Source: Selaginella tamariscina (Eukaryota; Streptophyta; Lycopodiopsida; Selaginellales; Selaginellaceae). Taken from it: DNA of 64,000 bases. The stretch's first letter is position 1. Every line of letters begins with the position of its first letter. Both the position numbers and the translations under genes were made by a program. Below are positions 26,597 to 37,818 of this stretch, piece after piece. A model generated the notes under the pieces. It had not been told where the DNA came from. It saw only the letters and a program-made list of their open reading frames with translations, and ran no database searches. Where the stretch lies: the NCBI GenBank assembly GCA_003024785.1, contig PUQB01000031.1:372001-436000 (forward strand), read 5' to 3'.

Positions 26597-27310
26597 ATTG
26601 TGTACATGATGGATCCGTTTTCCTCCAAGACGGAGCAGTACAATTGGTCAATGTTTTCTGGTCAACTTCATAAATATCGTGAAAGAACGAGAATCCCTTC
26701 TCTCTCAACACCTCAAGTGCGTCGAGAATGAGATGATTTATAAGGTGCAGTTATTGCAGAGAGAAGGTGTCACATAAGCCTTCACTCTCCTAATCAGCAT
26801 TGCCTATGTGGCACAAGAATTCTTTACAAATCCCTTACACATACGTCGACTTTTGAAAAACCCTTGTAAATACTTCCATATAATAAGGCCGTAACTTAAA
26901 TCTCACTTCCTGTAAGTTTGTAACCTCCATAGTTGTCAAGTTTGTTTCTTTATGAACAAGCTAAAGCTTGGACAACCTCCATAAAATGATGCTTGCATAG
27001 GGACGTTTACAATAATTAGAAGAATGGGGACAAAACCACATCTAGCAAACATGTTCCACATTCCCGAAGGTATTTATATAATGCCTTGTGCAAAAGAATC
27101 TAGGAGTGGATAAATGTTGCAGATACCCAATAAGGCAACTATAAAGAATCCCTTCCTCTTCTGTGTTGTCTGAACACCTCACCTAAATCAACTTTTTGAT
27201 CTTGCATATAGCCTAATCTGTTGGGCGTACCTCTTTCTCCTTCTTTCTAAAATTCGGAATTACCTACTCTGCATAGTGGATGTCGTGGCGGTGTGAGTGG
27301 AATTCATCAG
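25067..27310 (-). repeat. Dispersed decayed repeat, copy 2, with microsatellite-rich insertion
   Basis: 25067-25740 and 26760-27310 match copy 1 at 7138-8720 in the same order and orientation. Between them, 25740-26760 holds TG/TA-rich low-complexity DNA, a (CT)n-(TA)n tract at 26520-26594 and a short plus-strand coding-like piece (VKERESLLSQHLKCVENEMI, about 26672-26730) of unknown origin. The element class was not recognised. Confidence 0.45.
26520..26594. repeat. (CT)n-(TA)n compound microsatellite
   Basis: About 20 CT units are followed by about 17 TA units. On minus this reads (TA)n-(GA)n, as in the two gene introns near 3.3 and 5.0 kb. Confidence 0.95.
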
Positions 27311-27339
27311 TGTCATTCAATCCAATTGAAGTCATGCAC

Positions 27340-28030
27340 ACCATGCATAATATCCCACCCTTTCTTTGCATGTACATATATATATCGTGACAAAATACAT
27401 CGTGTATGATGCACATCTTGCAACCACATGTGTATGTGTTTGTCACCATATGCATGGAAAATACAAACAATATATATATGTAAAGATCTTATAGTGATGT
27501 TGATCCATGTGTTTCTTTGTATATATAGATTAATAAAGATATAGGCAATGTATATCCATAATATGCATATATATGTATGGATGTGATAAATGATACGTTG
27601 TGATGAGTAATAATGAAACAGGTGGGTACAAACATTTGAGGCTCATTCCCTAGTGTTGAGCCTGTAAGAAGAATAAACTTTGCATTTAGAAACCTTCCTT
27701 TGGCCTCCTTTAATTTATGTGGAACTACTAAGCTAAAGCATGATCTTCATGAATCCTTATCTACAAGTATCATGTCTTTAAAAAAATATGAAAATAATTA
27801 ATATGTTATAAGTAACAAACTGCACAAACATATTTATATTCCTAAGTTAGATTGTACATGTATATAAATAAGAATGGACATACAAGTACAACATGAAATG
27901 TGTGGTTTGAAAGAATAAATAACTTTTACAATAAGCATTATAAGAAATATATAAGTTACTGGTTTACACATGATGGATGTATGTCATAATGGTGTAAGCC
28001 ATTCACACCAACTCTAAGTGAAATATATTC
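27340..28030 (-). pseudogene. Decayed fragment of the cytokinin receptor gene (exon 13 region)
   Basis: About 27340-28015 aligns along its length with 57345-57815 of the receptor gene in the same orientation, including the introns. 27598-27777 matches exon 13 (57744-57558), with shared runs such as GAAGAATAAACTTTGCATT and ATGAATCCTTATCTACAAGT. The copy carries many substitutions and has lost the splice donor context, so it is not functional. It ends at the solo LTR. A segmental duplication of the receptor locus, later disrupted, explains it. Confidence 0.75.
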
Positions 28031-28034
28031 ACAC

Positions 28035-29003
28035 TGTCATAGTTTTTACTATGACTCAACCCTTTACTTTGGGGTTTGACTGTTGTTACCTACCGAGTTG
28101 TGTGACGAACCGTAGATGTAGTAGGAAACAGGCCCACTTAGTGCACTTGGGTATCTGGTGATGGTCCGGCCGGGTGTCATTAGGTATTTGCAGGAAACTC
28201 TAGGTGAAGCTAGAACTTACCTTCTAGAAACTCTCCCCCGGTTTGACGTAGGTTTTCCGTTAAATATAGCTTGTCAAAAAGGGTTAGGGACACCCCTAGG
28301 GTTGACCTAACCCTAGGGTTGCCCTAACTCCACGCCCTAATACCCCCCCCTAGGGGTTAGGTTTAGGGTTAGGTTAGAACAACCATTTTCTCTAAGGGCT
28401 GGCATTTTTGTGCCAGCCCACTTACTCATTTAGGTAAACAGGGGGGGGGGGTCCGTCACATAAATAAGGTAGAGTGTATGTAGTGAGGCTTCCTGGGTTC
28501 AAAAGAGAGCTCGTTAACCTCCTACCGGTGCAAGCTAAGCTTGTGTCGTCAAGGTGCAACCCTCTGTTGTGCCGCCCAAACTTCCACACGACAGGGGTAC
28601 ACCCACCCTAGGGTTAGACTATCCTTATCGTTGGCAGGATCTTGCCTTTGAGACAAGGGCACGTCACTTCCAAGGAGTTAACCAGATTCCTTGGTCCGAA
28701 AACCTGCTCGCAAGCTCAAAGGTATTGCCCGAGTTCACGTTCCGCAGAACTAGTGGTTGAGGCCTTGCTCCGGCCGCCTCAACCACGCCAAGCTAGGAAC
28801 AACACCTATAACTCGGCCAGTCCGTGCATCCTGATTCACAAGGTGAGTCTCGTTCGTGGACTTGGTCACTTAGGGTTTTAGTTCCTAAGGGTTGGGTTCC
28901 TAATACGGGTTACTTTACCAGATTCCGTGGGGTTTCCAGAGAGGGGATTCCAGGGTTGGCACCTGGCAAGCCGCCTTTGTGGCACCAGGTAAAAACTCTG
29001 ACA
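28035..29003 (+). mobile_element. Solo LTR with perfect 5-bp target duplication
   Basis: It begins TGTCATAG and ends CTCTGACA, so the ends are the inverted pair TGTCA/TGACA. CACAC lies immediately on both sides (28030-28034 and 29004-29008), a perfect 5-bp target duplication. Inside are a C8 run, a G10 run, a GTGCCAGCCCACT box and a TATA-like CATAAATAAGGTAG near 28460, probably the LTR promoter. The LTR at 12896-17323 is a longer relative in the opposite orientation. Confidence 0.85.
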
Positions 29004-29009
29004 CACACA

Positions 29010-30187
29010 AACCTTTAATTTTAATTTTAAAATTACATGTCTTTCATATATAAATTTATTTATTTTTTGAAGTAAATGTTTTAAAGGCATGTCATTTACA
29101 TATAATTTCTCATTCCTGAAAGCCTTGTTTCTTCATTTTATCAAACATTTTGAGTTAAGCATGACCTAGTCCATTCTATGTATATCATATTGTTCCCAAA
29201 ACAATAATTCAATTTGGCATCTCATCGTGGTCAATTCCATGTTACTATGTTTTGTGATATCCATTATGGTGTTTACCATGAATGTGTTTAGTATGCCCAC
29301 TCAAGCATGGATTCTTCTACTTGTGTAGATACATAAACATATATTAATCCTACATTTAATGCTTACTTTGTACAAGCATGCAAATGTCACATGTTTAATC
29401 CGGCTTTATAAGTGTTCTTAAAGACAATTAAAGACAACAACATAGAGAGCTATTTAACTTAGTTGCAAACTTAGTTATGCATCCATGCCCAACTTGACTA
29501 GCTCAACCCAAACAAGTTAAATTATTTTGCCCAGTTGAATTTGAAATCAGGCTTAAACCAAACTTAATTACAAATTTAATTGGGCCTTCATAATTAGTCT
29601 AAATAACTTAAGTCAAACAAACCAAACTATTTAACTCACTTGAATTTGCAATCTAACTTAAACCAACCCTAACTATAAATTTTGTCAAAACCTTTGTGGC
29701 AAAGTGGAAATGAGTTTTTATTGTCGAACTCAATCTGAGCTCAAGCCATGGAAAGGCTAAATTTTGTAGGAAATCGTCCATATGTAATACTTATGCCGTC
29801 GTTAGCCAACCTTAGGGCCGTGTCACATGTGGGCTCTTTAGCCAAGTTGGCCACATTGGACACATATCTGGCAAGTGTCACATGTACTTGCCAACAGTTC
29901 AAATTGGCTAATTTAGCCAGATTTTTCACACCCTCCGTAGTTGCCTACGTGGCTTTACCAACAATAGGTTATGCGAGAATGTTGCAGTGTCAAGGTTAAC
30001 AATAACAACTACATGATTATGACAAAGTGCCTCAAAAATGAATAATAAGCTTGTGCCAACTAGATGATTAGAAAACAAAAACAACAAAACATATAATATA
30101 ATAAGTTACTCTGTCTTGGCACACACACACCACACACACACACACACATCCAAGTGTTATCACTCTCATCTATATATAGAGGTATCG

Positions 30188-30232
<45 letters not shown>

Positions 30233-30435
30233 TATAGGTAGCATTGTGTATATACAACCACGTATATACACATAAATCATTAAGGCATCAAATAAAGATA
30301 AAATCCGTACAAGTGTATTCTACAACAATGAAAAAAAATATTATTCATTTCTTTTTTGCTCCACTGTACAAAACAAATAAATAAGTTATGTTCCCACACA
30401 AATACAACCACACACATATACCTTAAGAGTTGATG
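29010..30435. other. Intergenic DNA with short repeats, no gene recognised
   Basis: 29740-30000 is open on both strands because it is built of TTAGCCAA/TTGGCTAA-type inverted words, possibly the body of a small DNA element. A CA run and an (AT)n tract lie at about 30120-30236. Nothing else is supported. Confidence 0.45.
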
Positions 30436-31500
30436 TCAATACTTTCGATGTACTTGTCTAAGGTGTTTCTCATAGCCAAACCATCCCTTGTTCTAGCTCG
30501 AGACCTTTGAGGTAAGTAACTTGCATCATGGTTGTAATGTAGTGGATCAAACTCCTCATAAACTTTTCATTTTTATCAATAATGATGTTGTGGAGTAAAC
30601 AACAAGCTTGAACATTATTCGATAAAAAGCTTGGTTTTGACTTGAACGTCTGCAAATTAATTGCCATTGTGCCTTTAACAAGTTAAATGCCTGCTCAACA
30701 ATAATCCGTGTAAATGAATGAAGAAAATTGTACCTTTCTTTTCCACGATACATATGTAGATATGGAACTAGCAAAGGTCTTGAACAATCGTATCCTCCGT
30801 CAGCAATGATGTATTCAGGGATATCTCCAAAAGGAGTTTGATACAACTCACCATTACATATAATACCGTCTCTCTAAGCATGACAAGCATCTGATTTTTT
30901 CCATATTTGTCTATCAGGTGTAGCTCCCATCCAACCTGCATACACATTTAAAAACTTTGCCCGACTATCAACAATAGCCTGCAGTGTAATGTCGCTTTGC
31001 CCTAGCATACTAGTTCTTAGAATCATCATTAGGTGGACATTCAATGTGTATGTGGGTGCAGTCCATTGCACCAACACAGTTTGGAAACCCTTACAATGCT
31101 TGAAAATTTACCTTGACTTTCTTTAAGTTCTCTTCATCTGGCCACTCCAAATGCTTATCTCCTTTGTATATATAAAGATGTCACGAATTTCTAAAGATAT
31201 TTCTGAGTTGTAGATGTTGCAATTGCAAAGTTTACTACAATAGTGCTCCAATGATCTCCAGTTACCAAACATTTAAGTGCAATAGCTATTTGTTTTTTTA
31301 CTTCATTTCTTATGCCCAATAATATTTCAAGACCAGGTGGATGTTTAATTTGTAAATCAAGACATACTAAATCACAAATATTGAAATGTTTCATATGAAA
31401 CCTTGAAAGTTTGCTTTCAACAAAGTGGGTCAATGAAAACCATCTCATTTTCATATTATAACCACCAATGTAATGACCTTGGCTTAATGTAATAAATGCC
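30436..31500 (-). pseudogene. Decayed PIF/Harbinger transposase
   Basis: Minus-strand pieces in the right order match a Harbinger-type DDE nuclease. 31454-31191 carries the helical N-terminal region (RWFSLTHFVESKLSRFHMKH, ALKCLVTGDHWSTIVVNFAI). About 31080-30880 carries the first-Asp region (NCVGAMDCTHIHIECPPND in one frame) and an Asn-Val-x-Ala-Gly-Trp motif. 30846-30556 carries FGDIPEYIIADGGYDCSRPL (second Asp region) and FTRIIVEQAFNLLKAQWQLI (the Glu helix). Frame changes and stops throughout show it is dead. No terminal repeats were found. It is not closely similar to the Harbinger transposase at 36.8-52.8 kb. Confidence 0.75.
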
Positions 31501-32440
31501 TACTCTTTGACCAATTAATTGTTTTCTACTAATAGCTCTAGAAGCAAATGACGAAGCAAGGAGGAACATTATCTTATTCATATTACTTGTAGAACCATCA
31601 AATAAAAGTAATAATGAAGAAAGAAACTCTAAATCTTCAACACATATATCAGGTTTTACAAGTGCAAGTTGTCACATTTGAAGAAGTGAGAGAATAGCCT
31701 TATAAACTCCTCCAATCACCATTAATAAGAACACTAAGAATTGCTTCTTCATTTGATCTTTCATAAAGGAAATATTAAATTAAATTAATTTTAGAATTTC
31801 TTGAATTTGATGCCCCTTAGACACTATGACATGGCAAAAATAATAAAGTGATGTGGCAACATCACATGTGATATCAACATATTTATTTGTTTTATCAGTT
31901 AGCCCATCTATCCAAGAATGTTACATGTGACATCAAGATCTTATTTTTGTAGCTTACTAGAACCTTAGTCCCATCCACACTTTAGGGTTGTGAAAATATT
32001 TGCCATGAAAGTTAGACCCACTTTCCACTAGCAGGTGGTTATTGATAAATTATTTATTCTATGGGCAATTTAAATTTCCATTTGCAAGTTATTTAAAATA
32101 TAATATTTACATGACACCTACATGGCATTTATGTGATCCTATATAATTTTTTGGTGATAACCAAATAACCGAGCAATTTTGTCCGATTATATGGTTATCA
32201 TACATAAAATGGTAACATGTGTATAATAATTTAATATTAATCTTTCTTTAATCATTAGAATGGATGTAACATTTGCTGATTATGTGGAGACTTCTATAGA
32301 GTTACCGATGGTACTGCCCATTAAAGACGCCACAGCCTGTGATGTTTATTAATCAATTTTCTTTGTTGTTTATTTTTTTTTATGAATCCAATATGCATGT
32401 GTTCTCTTTTTTAATTTTATTACTTCTTTTCTATTTGTGT
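31501..32440. other. Intergenic DNA, no gene recognised
   Basis: This is AT-rich DNA downstream of the Harbinger remnant. It contains several ACATGTGA/TCACATGT words at 31840-31930, and nothing codes convincingly. Confidence 0.5.
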
Positions 32441-32445
32441 TGTAG

Positions 32446-33225
32446 GAGATCCCGAGTGATGTATGTAGGACAAAAGGAGACACAAGGACTTCCGTACAAA
32501 AGGTACTGATAGTATTCATATTATTGTCTTATACATGTCGTGTAGGGGTGAACACATTGGACATGTTTCAATAGGGGTTGTCCAAGCACATTTATGTATA
32601 ACAAAAGGCATTTGAAGATGGATTTTCCCATTGATGAGTTTCATCAATAATGTATTATGCTTCTAGACCTCGACCACTCGGGTATGTTTTTCTAAAATCA
32701 TCACATTTATACTTGTATACAAGTCTTTCCAATATGATCTTCTTTTCTGTTGTAGAGACGATTCACACATGAAAAAAAACAAAGAAAGAGAAATGAGAGA
32801 TTTTGTGAAAGATATTCACTGAGGACGGAGGTGTTCATATTTGTGTTGTTAATTCTTCTAAGTACTTCGTTGAACAAGAATGCGCCTTTAGACAACAGCC
32901 TGCTGAGGTAACACACACACACACGTGCAGACATATAGGTGTGTGTTGGTGACGTAGAGTTCTATATGCATGTAATTAAATATATCATGGTAAAGAGAGA
33001 CTAGGACACACACACACAGACATACATGTGCATATTGGTGACATAGAGTTCTATATGCATATAAATCTCAAAGAGAGACTAGGACGCACACACACAATCG
33101 TATACATACTAATGTTGTGATTCTGTAAGGATCAGGCAGAAGTTGCAGAAGAGGCTACATTTAACAGAAACATAATCCCAAGTAGTGATCATAAAGTATT
33201 TGAATGGTTACGATCGTCTGAAAGA
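32446..33225 (+). pseudogene. Possible spliced gene fragment, unknown product
   Basis: Three exon-like pieces have plausible GT-AG borders: about 32446-32501 (EIPSDVCRTKGDTRTSVQK), about 32757-32908 ending VNSSKYFVEQECAFRQQPAE, and about 33132-33224 (DQAEVAEEATFNRNIIPSSD, HKVFEWLRSSERV). The second piece has stops in the frame that links to the third. No domain is recognised; it could be a captured or dying gene fragment. The following 33240-33272 is a TA tract. Confidence 0.25.
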
Positions 33226-33241
33226 GTCAAGATTTTGGGAA

Positions 33242-33275
<34 letters not shown>

Positions 33276-33449
33276 TGATCTATCTCTATATGTGTGTGTA
33301 AAGCATATAAATATTTTATATATTTACATAATAAATAAATCTAAGCCACTATGTGTTAAACGTGTATTGTTAAGTTTTTACTTAGCTTCTGTTTTAAGGG
33401 TAAGTATGACATATATGAAGCTACATATACGTATGAAATAGGAGGTACA

Positions 33450-33893
33450 TAATTTAATAAAAAAAAAATTTCTTAATTAATATTATTATGTTACATTCAT
33501 ATGTGATTCTTTTATTTAATATTCATGTCCTTTCAATGTTTTATATTTAATAAATACGTTAGTATATTTTAATCATACTAATCATATTTCATCTATAGTA
33601 CAAAGAGATTATATCTTTCTATTATATTCATTAAAACACATTATTATTTTAAAATTAAAATGTAAAGTTTTATAAGGGGATTTTTTATTTTCATATAAAA
33701 TTTATAAGTCTATATTTAAAACTTAAAATTTTATTATAAATATCCACATCACCTGCCATGTCACTTTATATGATGTGGAAGAAAGTGATGCGGCAGGTTT
33801 CAATTTAAATAATAATAAAATATTAAATTAATGAACTATTGTTACTTACACGAGCGACCATAATTGGTGGAAATATAGTAAACTGGGAAATTA
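33450..33893 (-). pseudogene. ZIFL pseudogene, downstream part
   Basis: 33450-33780 aligns with the 3' flank of the intact ZIFL gene (20040-20460). 33840-33893 then aligns with exon 13 (22032-22117), sharing GGTGGAAATATAGTAA. Exons 14-18 are deleted. The copy stops exactly at the Harbinger element and resumes after it at about 53655. Confidence 0.75.
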
Positions 33894-34336
33894 GGGTGTT
33901 TCGCACCACACTTAACTTAACTTGAGTGGGTTTAAGTAAGGGAAAATGGATTTGTACTCGCCCTTAAGTTGAGTAACCACTTACTTAACTTTTTTAAGGG
34001 TTTGACCACTAAGGGCAGTGCTTTCGCAACCTCCCCTTAACTTAACTTAATTTAAGGGAACAGTGAAAATTTGCAAAGAAAATTTAAAGGAGGTGGGGGG
34101 GTCCCTTAGCCACCCTTAACGACCCACGAGGCTCGCCACCCTTTTCGCCACCTTCTTATAAAAAATAAAATTTTACATGTGTAATGTGCATTTTTTTTAT
34201 GTAAAATATATATTTATATTTTATATTTTTTATTTTAACATATATAATTAAAATAAAAATAAAAATAATATGAATTTCTCATTATTCTTAGTATATTCTT
34301 AGTATATTCTAAGTATATTCTCCTTCTACCCTAATT

Positions 34337-34395
34337 TCTATAGGTTTCTGCGCATCTCTGTAGGTTTCTGTGCATCTCTGTAGATTTCTGTGCAT
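34337..34395. repeat. 20-bp tandem repeat ahead of the Harbinger ORF
   Basis: The unit TAGGTTTCTGTGCATCTCTG occurs about three times with small changes. It lies where the 5' UTR of the Harbinger gene should be. Confidence 0.8.
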
Positions 34396-34435
34396 TGGGA
34401 GAGGAAGAGAAGAATTCAGGAGAAATCGGGAGAGA

Positions 34436-37311
34436 ATGACAAAAGAGCAAGCAGATCAGGTAGTCTTCTTTTCTTTCTTCTTCTTTTCTTGCATTCATTT
34501 GCATCAGGAGGCGGCCATAGAGACTACTAGCTTTATTCGAGCTCAAGGGGCGGCCCAAAGCCCGACTGCAATTGCTGTCGGGCTTTCAGCCGCCCCTGGC
34601 TGGGATGGCATGAGCTCGACCGGCATTGGCCGAGCTCATGGGCCGGCCGAAAGCCCGGCAGCTACTGCTACCGGGCTTTCTGCCCACCATAGCTATCAGG
34701 CACATGGGCCGGCCGAAAGCGTGGCAGCAACTGCTGTCGGCTTTCTGTCCACCATAGCTACCGGGTTCATGGGCAGGCCGAAAGCCCGGCAACAACTGCT
34801 GCCAGGCTTTCTGCCCACCATAGCTGTCGGGCTCATGGGCTGGCCGAAAGCCCGGGCAAGTGCTATCGGGCTTCCTGTCGATTATGGCTGGGCTGGCTTG
34901 AGCTCGGCCAGCATTGGCCGAGCTCATGGGGCAGTAGAAAGCCCGGCAGCGACTGCTACTGGGCTCTCTCCTGCCCCTGGCTGGGATGGCTTGAGCTCGG
35001 CCAGCATTGGCCGAGCTCATGGGGCAGTAGAAAGCCCGACAGCGACTGCTTCTGGGCTTTCTGTCGCCCCTGGCTGGGATGGCTTGAGCTCGACCAGCAT
35101 TGGCCGAGCTCATGGGGCCACAAAAAGCACGGCAGCTACTGCTGCCAGGCTTTCTACCGCCCCTAGTTGGGCTAGCTTGAGCTCGGCCAGCATTGGCCGA
35201 GCTCATGGGGTGGCCCAAAGCCCAGCAGCTACTACTGCCGGGCTTTCTGCCGCCCTTGGCTGGGTTGGCTTGAGCTCGGCCAACATTGGCCGAGCTCATG
35301 GGGCGGCCCAAAGCCCGACAGCAACTGCTGTCGGGCTTCCTGCCGATTATGGCTGGGCTGGCTTGAGCTCGGCCAGCATTGGCTGAGCTCATGGGGCAGT
35401 AGAAAGCCCGGCAGCGACTGTTGCTGGGCTTTCTGCCGCCCCTGGCTGGGATGGCTTGAGCTCGGCCAGCATTGGCCGAGCTCATGGGGCAGTAGAAAGC
35501 TCGGCAGCGAATGCTGCTGGGCTTTCTGTCGCCCCTGGCTGGGATGGCTTAAGCTCGGCCAGCATTGGTTGAGCTCATGGGGCAACAGAAAGCCCGGCAG
35601 CTACTACTGCCGGGCTTTCTGCCGCCCCTGGTTGGGCTGGCTTGAGCTCAACCAGCATTGGCCGAGCTCATGAGGCGGCCCAAAGTCCGGCAGCTACTAC
35701 TGCCGGGCTTTCTGCCGCCCCTGGCTGGGCTGGCTTGAGCTCGGCCAACATTGGCCGAGCTCATGGGGCGGCCCAAAGCGCGGCAGCAACTGCTGCCGGG
35801 CTTTCTACCTCCCCTGGCCACCCACAAAGCCCAACAGCAAGTGAAAGAACTCGGGTTAGGTCAGCTAGGTATGTCCGGTTGAGGAGACAACAACAACCTT
35901 CAAGGGTGGTGGGTGAAACAATTGACATTGGTGAAAATGAGGGCAAGGGCCAGGGTTTTGAAGAAACTTCACATGAGATTGAGGGGCAAGCAAGAAGCAA
36001 ACAGCCTCGGTCTCGGAATTGGACAATGGACGAGACAAAGACGCTTGTGGAGTTGAAACGACAAGAGTTCATGGCTAGGTTACAGATGTCAACTAGGCAA
36101 CTTGTCAGTGTAACAGCAAAGAGACAGATTGCAAAAGAAATGCAAGCACAAGGTTTCGACGATCATGATGGAGAACAATGTCGTAAAAAGTGGGAGAATT
36201 TAATCAACGATTATAAAGTTATTCACGACCACAATAGGAAGTCGGGAGCTGCTGCATATTCGAGCTTGTCGAATCTAGAGAAACGACGCCTTAGATTGCC
36301 AAACATGGACTTGGACCTGTTTGATTTATTGGATTCATTTCAAGGTGACCGAAGCTGCATGACGCCCCAACACGTAAACGACTCTGAAAATGATCCACCG
36401 ATGACTCTAGTTTCACAAACAACTTCCACAAGTGCACCTTTGACTACTGATCACTCAGATGATGATGGAGATGGTGTCACTGTGACGAGAAGGCAAGCAA
36501 AGAAGGGAAAGTCTAGTTTGGTTGAACCGGTTAATGAAGGTACAAATGTACTTCGAGCCCAGGTTAAGATGAGGAGCCGCCAATTTGAGAGGACAGTAGA
36601 GTTGAGGAGGGAAAAGAACGCTTCTATTGAGAAGTTCGCATTGGCTATGACACGAATTGCTGATCACATTTGTGACAGGGCAACAAAGACTAGATTAGCA
36701 TGGGTGCATGTAGGTTTATATATTTATCATTTGCAAGCTTTTATTTGGATTATGTTAATGCATTTTTGTTTGTTATTTATAATATCGATTATATTATTTT
36801 TTCAGGACCGTTTAATAGGATTAGCCTCGACCATGGCTGGAGATTTTTTTATTCAATTCATCATGAATGACTCGGATTCTGATTCGGATGCTGAAGATGA
36901 AGAACGTGACAATTCAGATGATGATGATGCAGTAGTTCAGTCCATGCGGAGGTCAACACAAGCTGCAATTGATAGGTCTTCTCCTTCACAGTGGGTTCGA
37001 CTACGGAGTGAGGCATGGTGGGACACTTTTATGATGTCACACTATGATGATGAGAGGTGGATAAAACTTCTTCGAATGTCACGGAGAACCTTTGTTATGA
37101 TTTGTAATATATTAGAGGATGACATCTCAAGGCGGGATACCCACTACAGAGAAGTTGTACGAGTGGATATTAGAGTTGGAGCTACACTTTGGAAGATGGT
37201 GAGAAACAGTGACTACATGGACATTGGTGAGAGGTTTGCTATTGGAACTTCAACTGTTATGGCTGTGTTTGTATAGACGACAGCAGCTATTTGTCGACGT
37301 TTCTGGTATAA
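34436..37311 (+). pseudogene. Harbinger gene, 5' half: repeat domain, Myb/trihelix domain and N-terminal transposase
   Basis: One frame runs from the ATG at 34436 through the 93-bp repeats, a trihelix/Myb-like DNA-binding domain and the N-terminal part of a Harbinger transposase. The DNA-binding domain spans about 36008-36320 (SRNWTMDETKTLVELKRQEF, QCRKKWENLINDYKVIHDHN). An acidic linker (NDSDSDSDAEDEERDNSDDD) follows, then WVRLRSEAWWDTFMM, RTFVMICNILEDDI and MDIGERFAIGTSTV. The frame is broken by CGA-to-TGA changes in repeat units (35384-35386 and again near 35570) and by a TAG at 37274. An intron at about 36710-36806 (GTAGGT...TTTTTTCAG) is likely. PIF/Harbinger elements usually encode the Myb-like and nuclease proteins separately; here they share one frame. 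The rest of the nuclease lies at 51921-52815. Confidence 0.75.
34600..35830. repeat. 93-bp GC-rich minisatellite coding for 31-residue repeats
   Basis: From about 34830 the spacing between successive AGCTCATGGGGC-type landmarks is exactly 93 bp (34921, 35014, 35107, 35200, 35293, 35386, 35479, 35572, 35665, 35758). Before that come diverged, shorter units. 93 bp is 31 codons, so the plus frame of the transposon ORF runs through; the reverse strand is also open. Each unit holds two inverted repeats: GAGCTCGGCCA...TGGCCGAGCTC around a 4-bp loop, and AAAGCCCGGCAGC...GCTGCCGGGCTTT. GC content is far above its surroundings. Confidence 0.9.
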
Positions 37312-37818
37312 ATGCAAGTTGTAACTAAAATGGGCATGGCTATAGTCCCATTTCCTTAATAATTAGCAATTTTAGCTATTTAATTAGCATTTTCTAATAT
37401 TAAAGGAATATTCTTTAGAATATATGTTTGAAAATAGAATATTCTTTAGAATATTCTATTTTGTATTCTACCCTTTAATAAATTATAGCATTCATTGAAA
37501 AAAATTAATAACATTATAAAAGTAGAAGGTATTAAATTATATAATATATTGCCTAATATAACAATTAAGGAAGAGCATAAGAGGTACATTATATAAATAT
37601 TGATGTTGTTATTAAAATATTAATATTTAAATATAACATTATTAATTAAAAATTTGTAGTAGTAATAATATATATATAAAATCCTATAATAATATAGTCA
37701 ATCTTCCATATCATTTTTTAAATTTATATAGTTAAGTATACAATTTGGTACTATTATTAAAGAGTTTATAATAATTATGAATATTAAATATATGATATTT
37801 TATAATTTTGTAATTGCT

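Noticed and set aside
28295..28380. Interstitial telomere in the solo LTR (CCCTAGGGTT words)
   Set aside because: The words are irregular and palindromic rather than tandem CCCTAAA units, and recur in the sister LTR as part of its normal sequence.
34370..34435. Start of the Harbinger ORF at 34370
   Set aside because: The codon there is GTG, not ATG; the first in-frame ATG is at 34436.
34586..35485. 299-codon minus-strand ORF across the 93-bp repeat
   Set aside because: It exists because the 93-bp period and its inverted repeats keep both strands open; the plus frame is the one that continues into recognisable domains.
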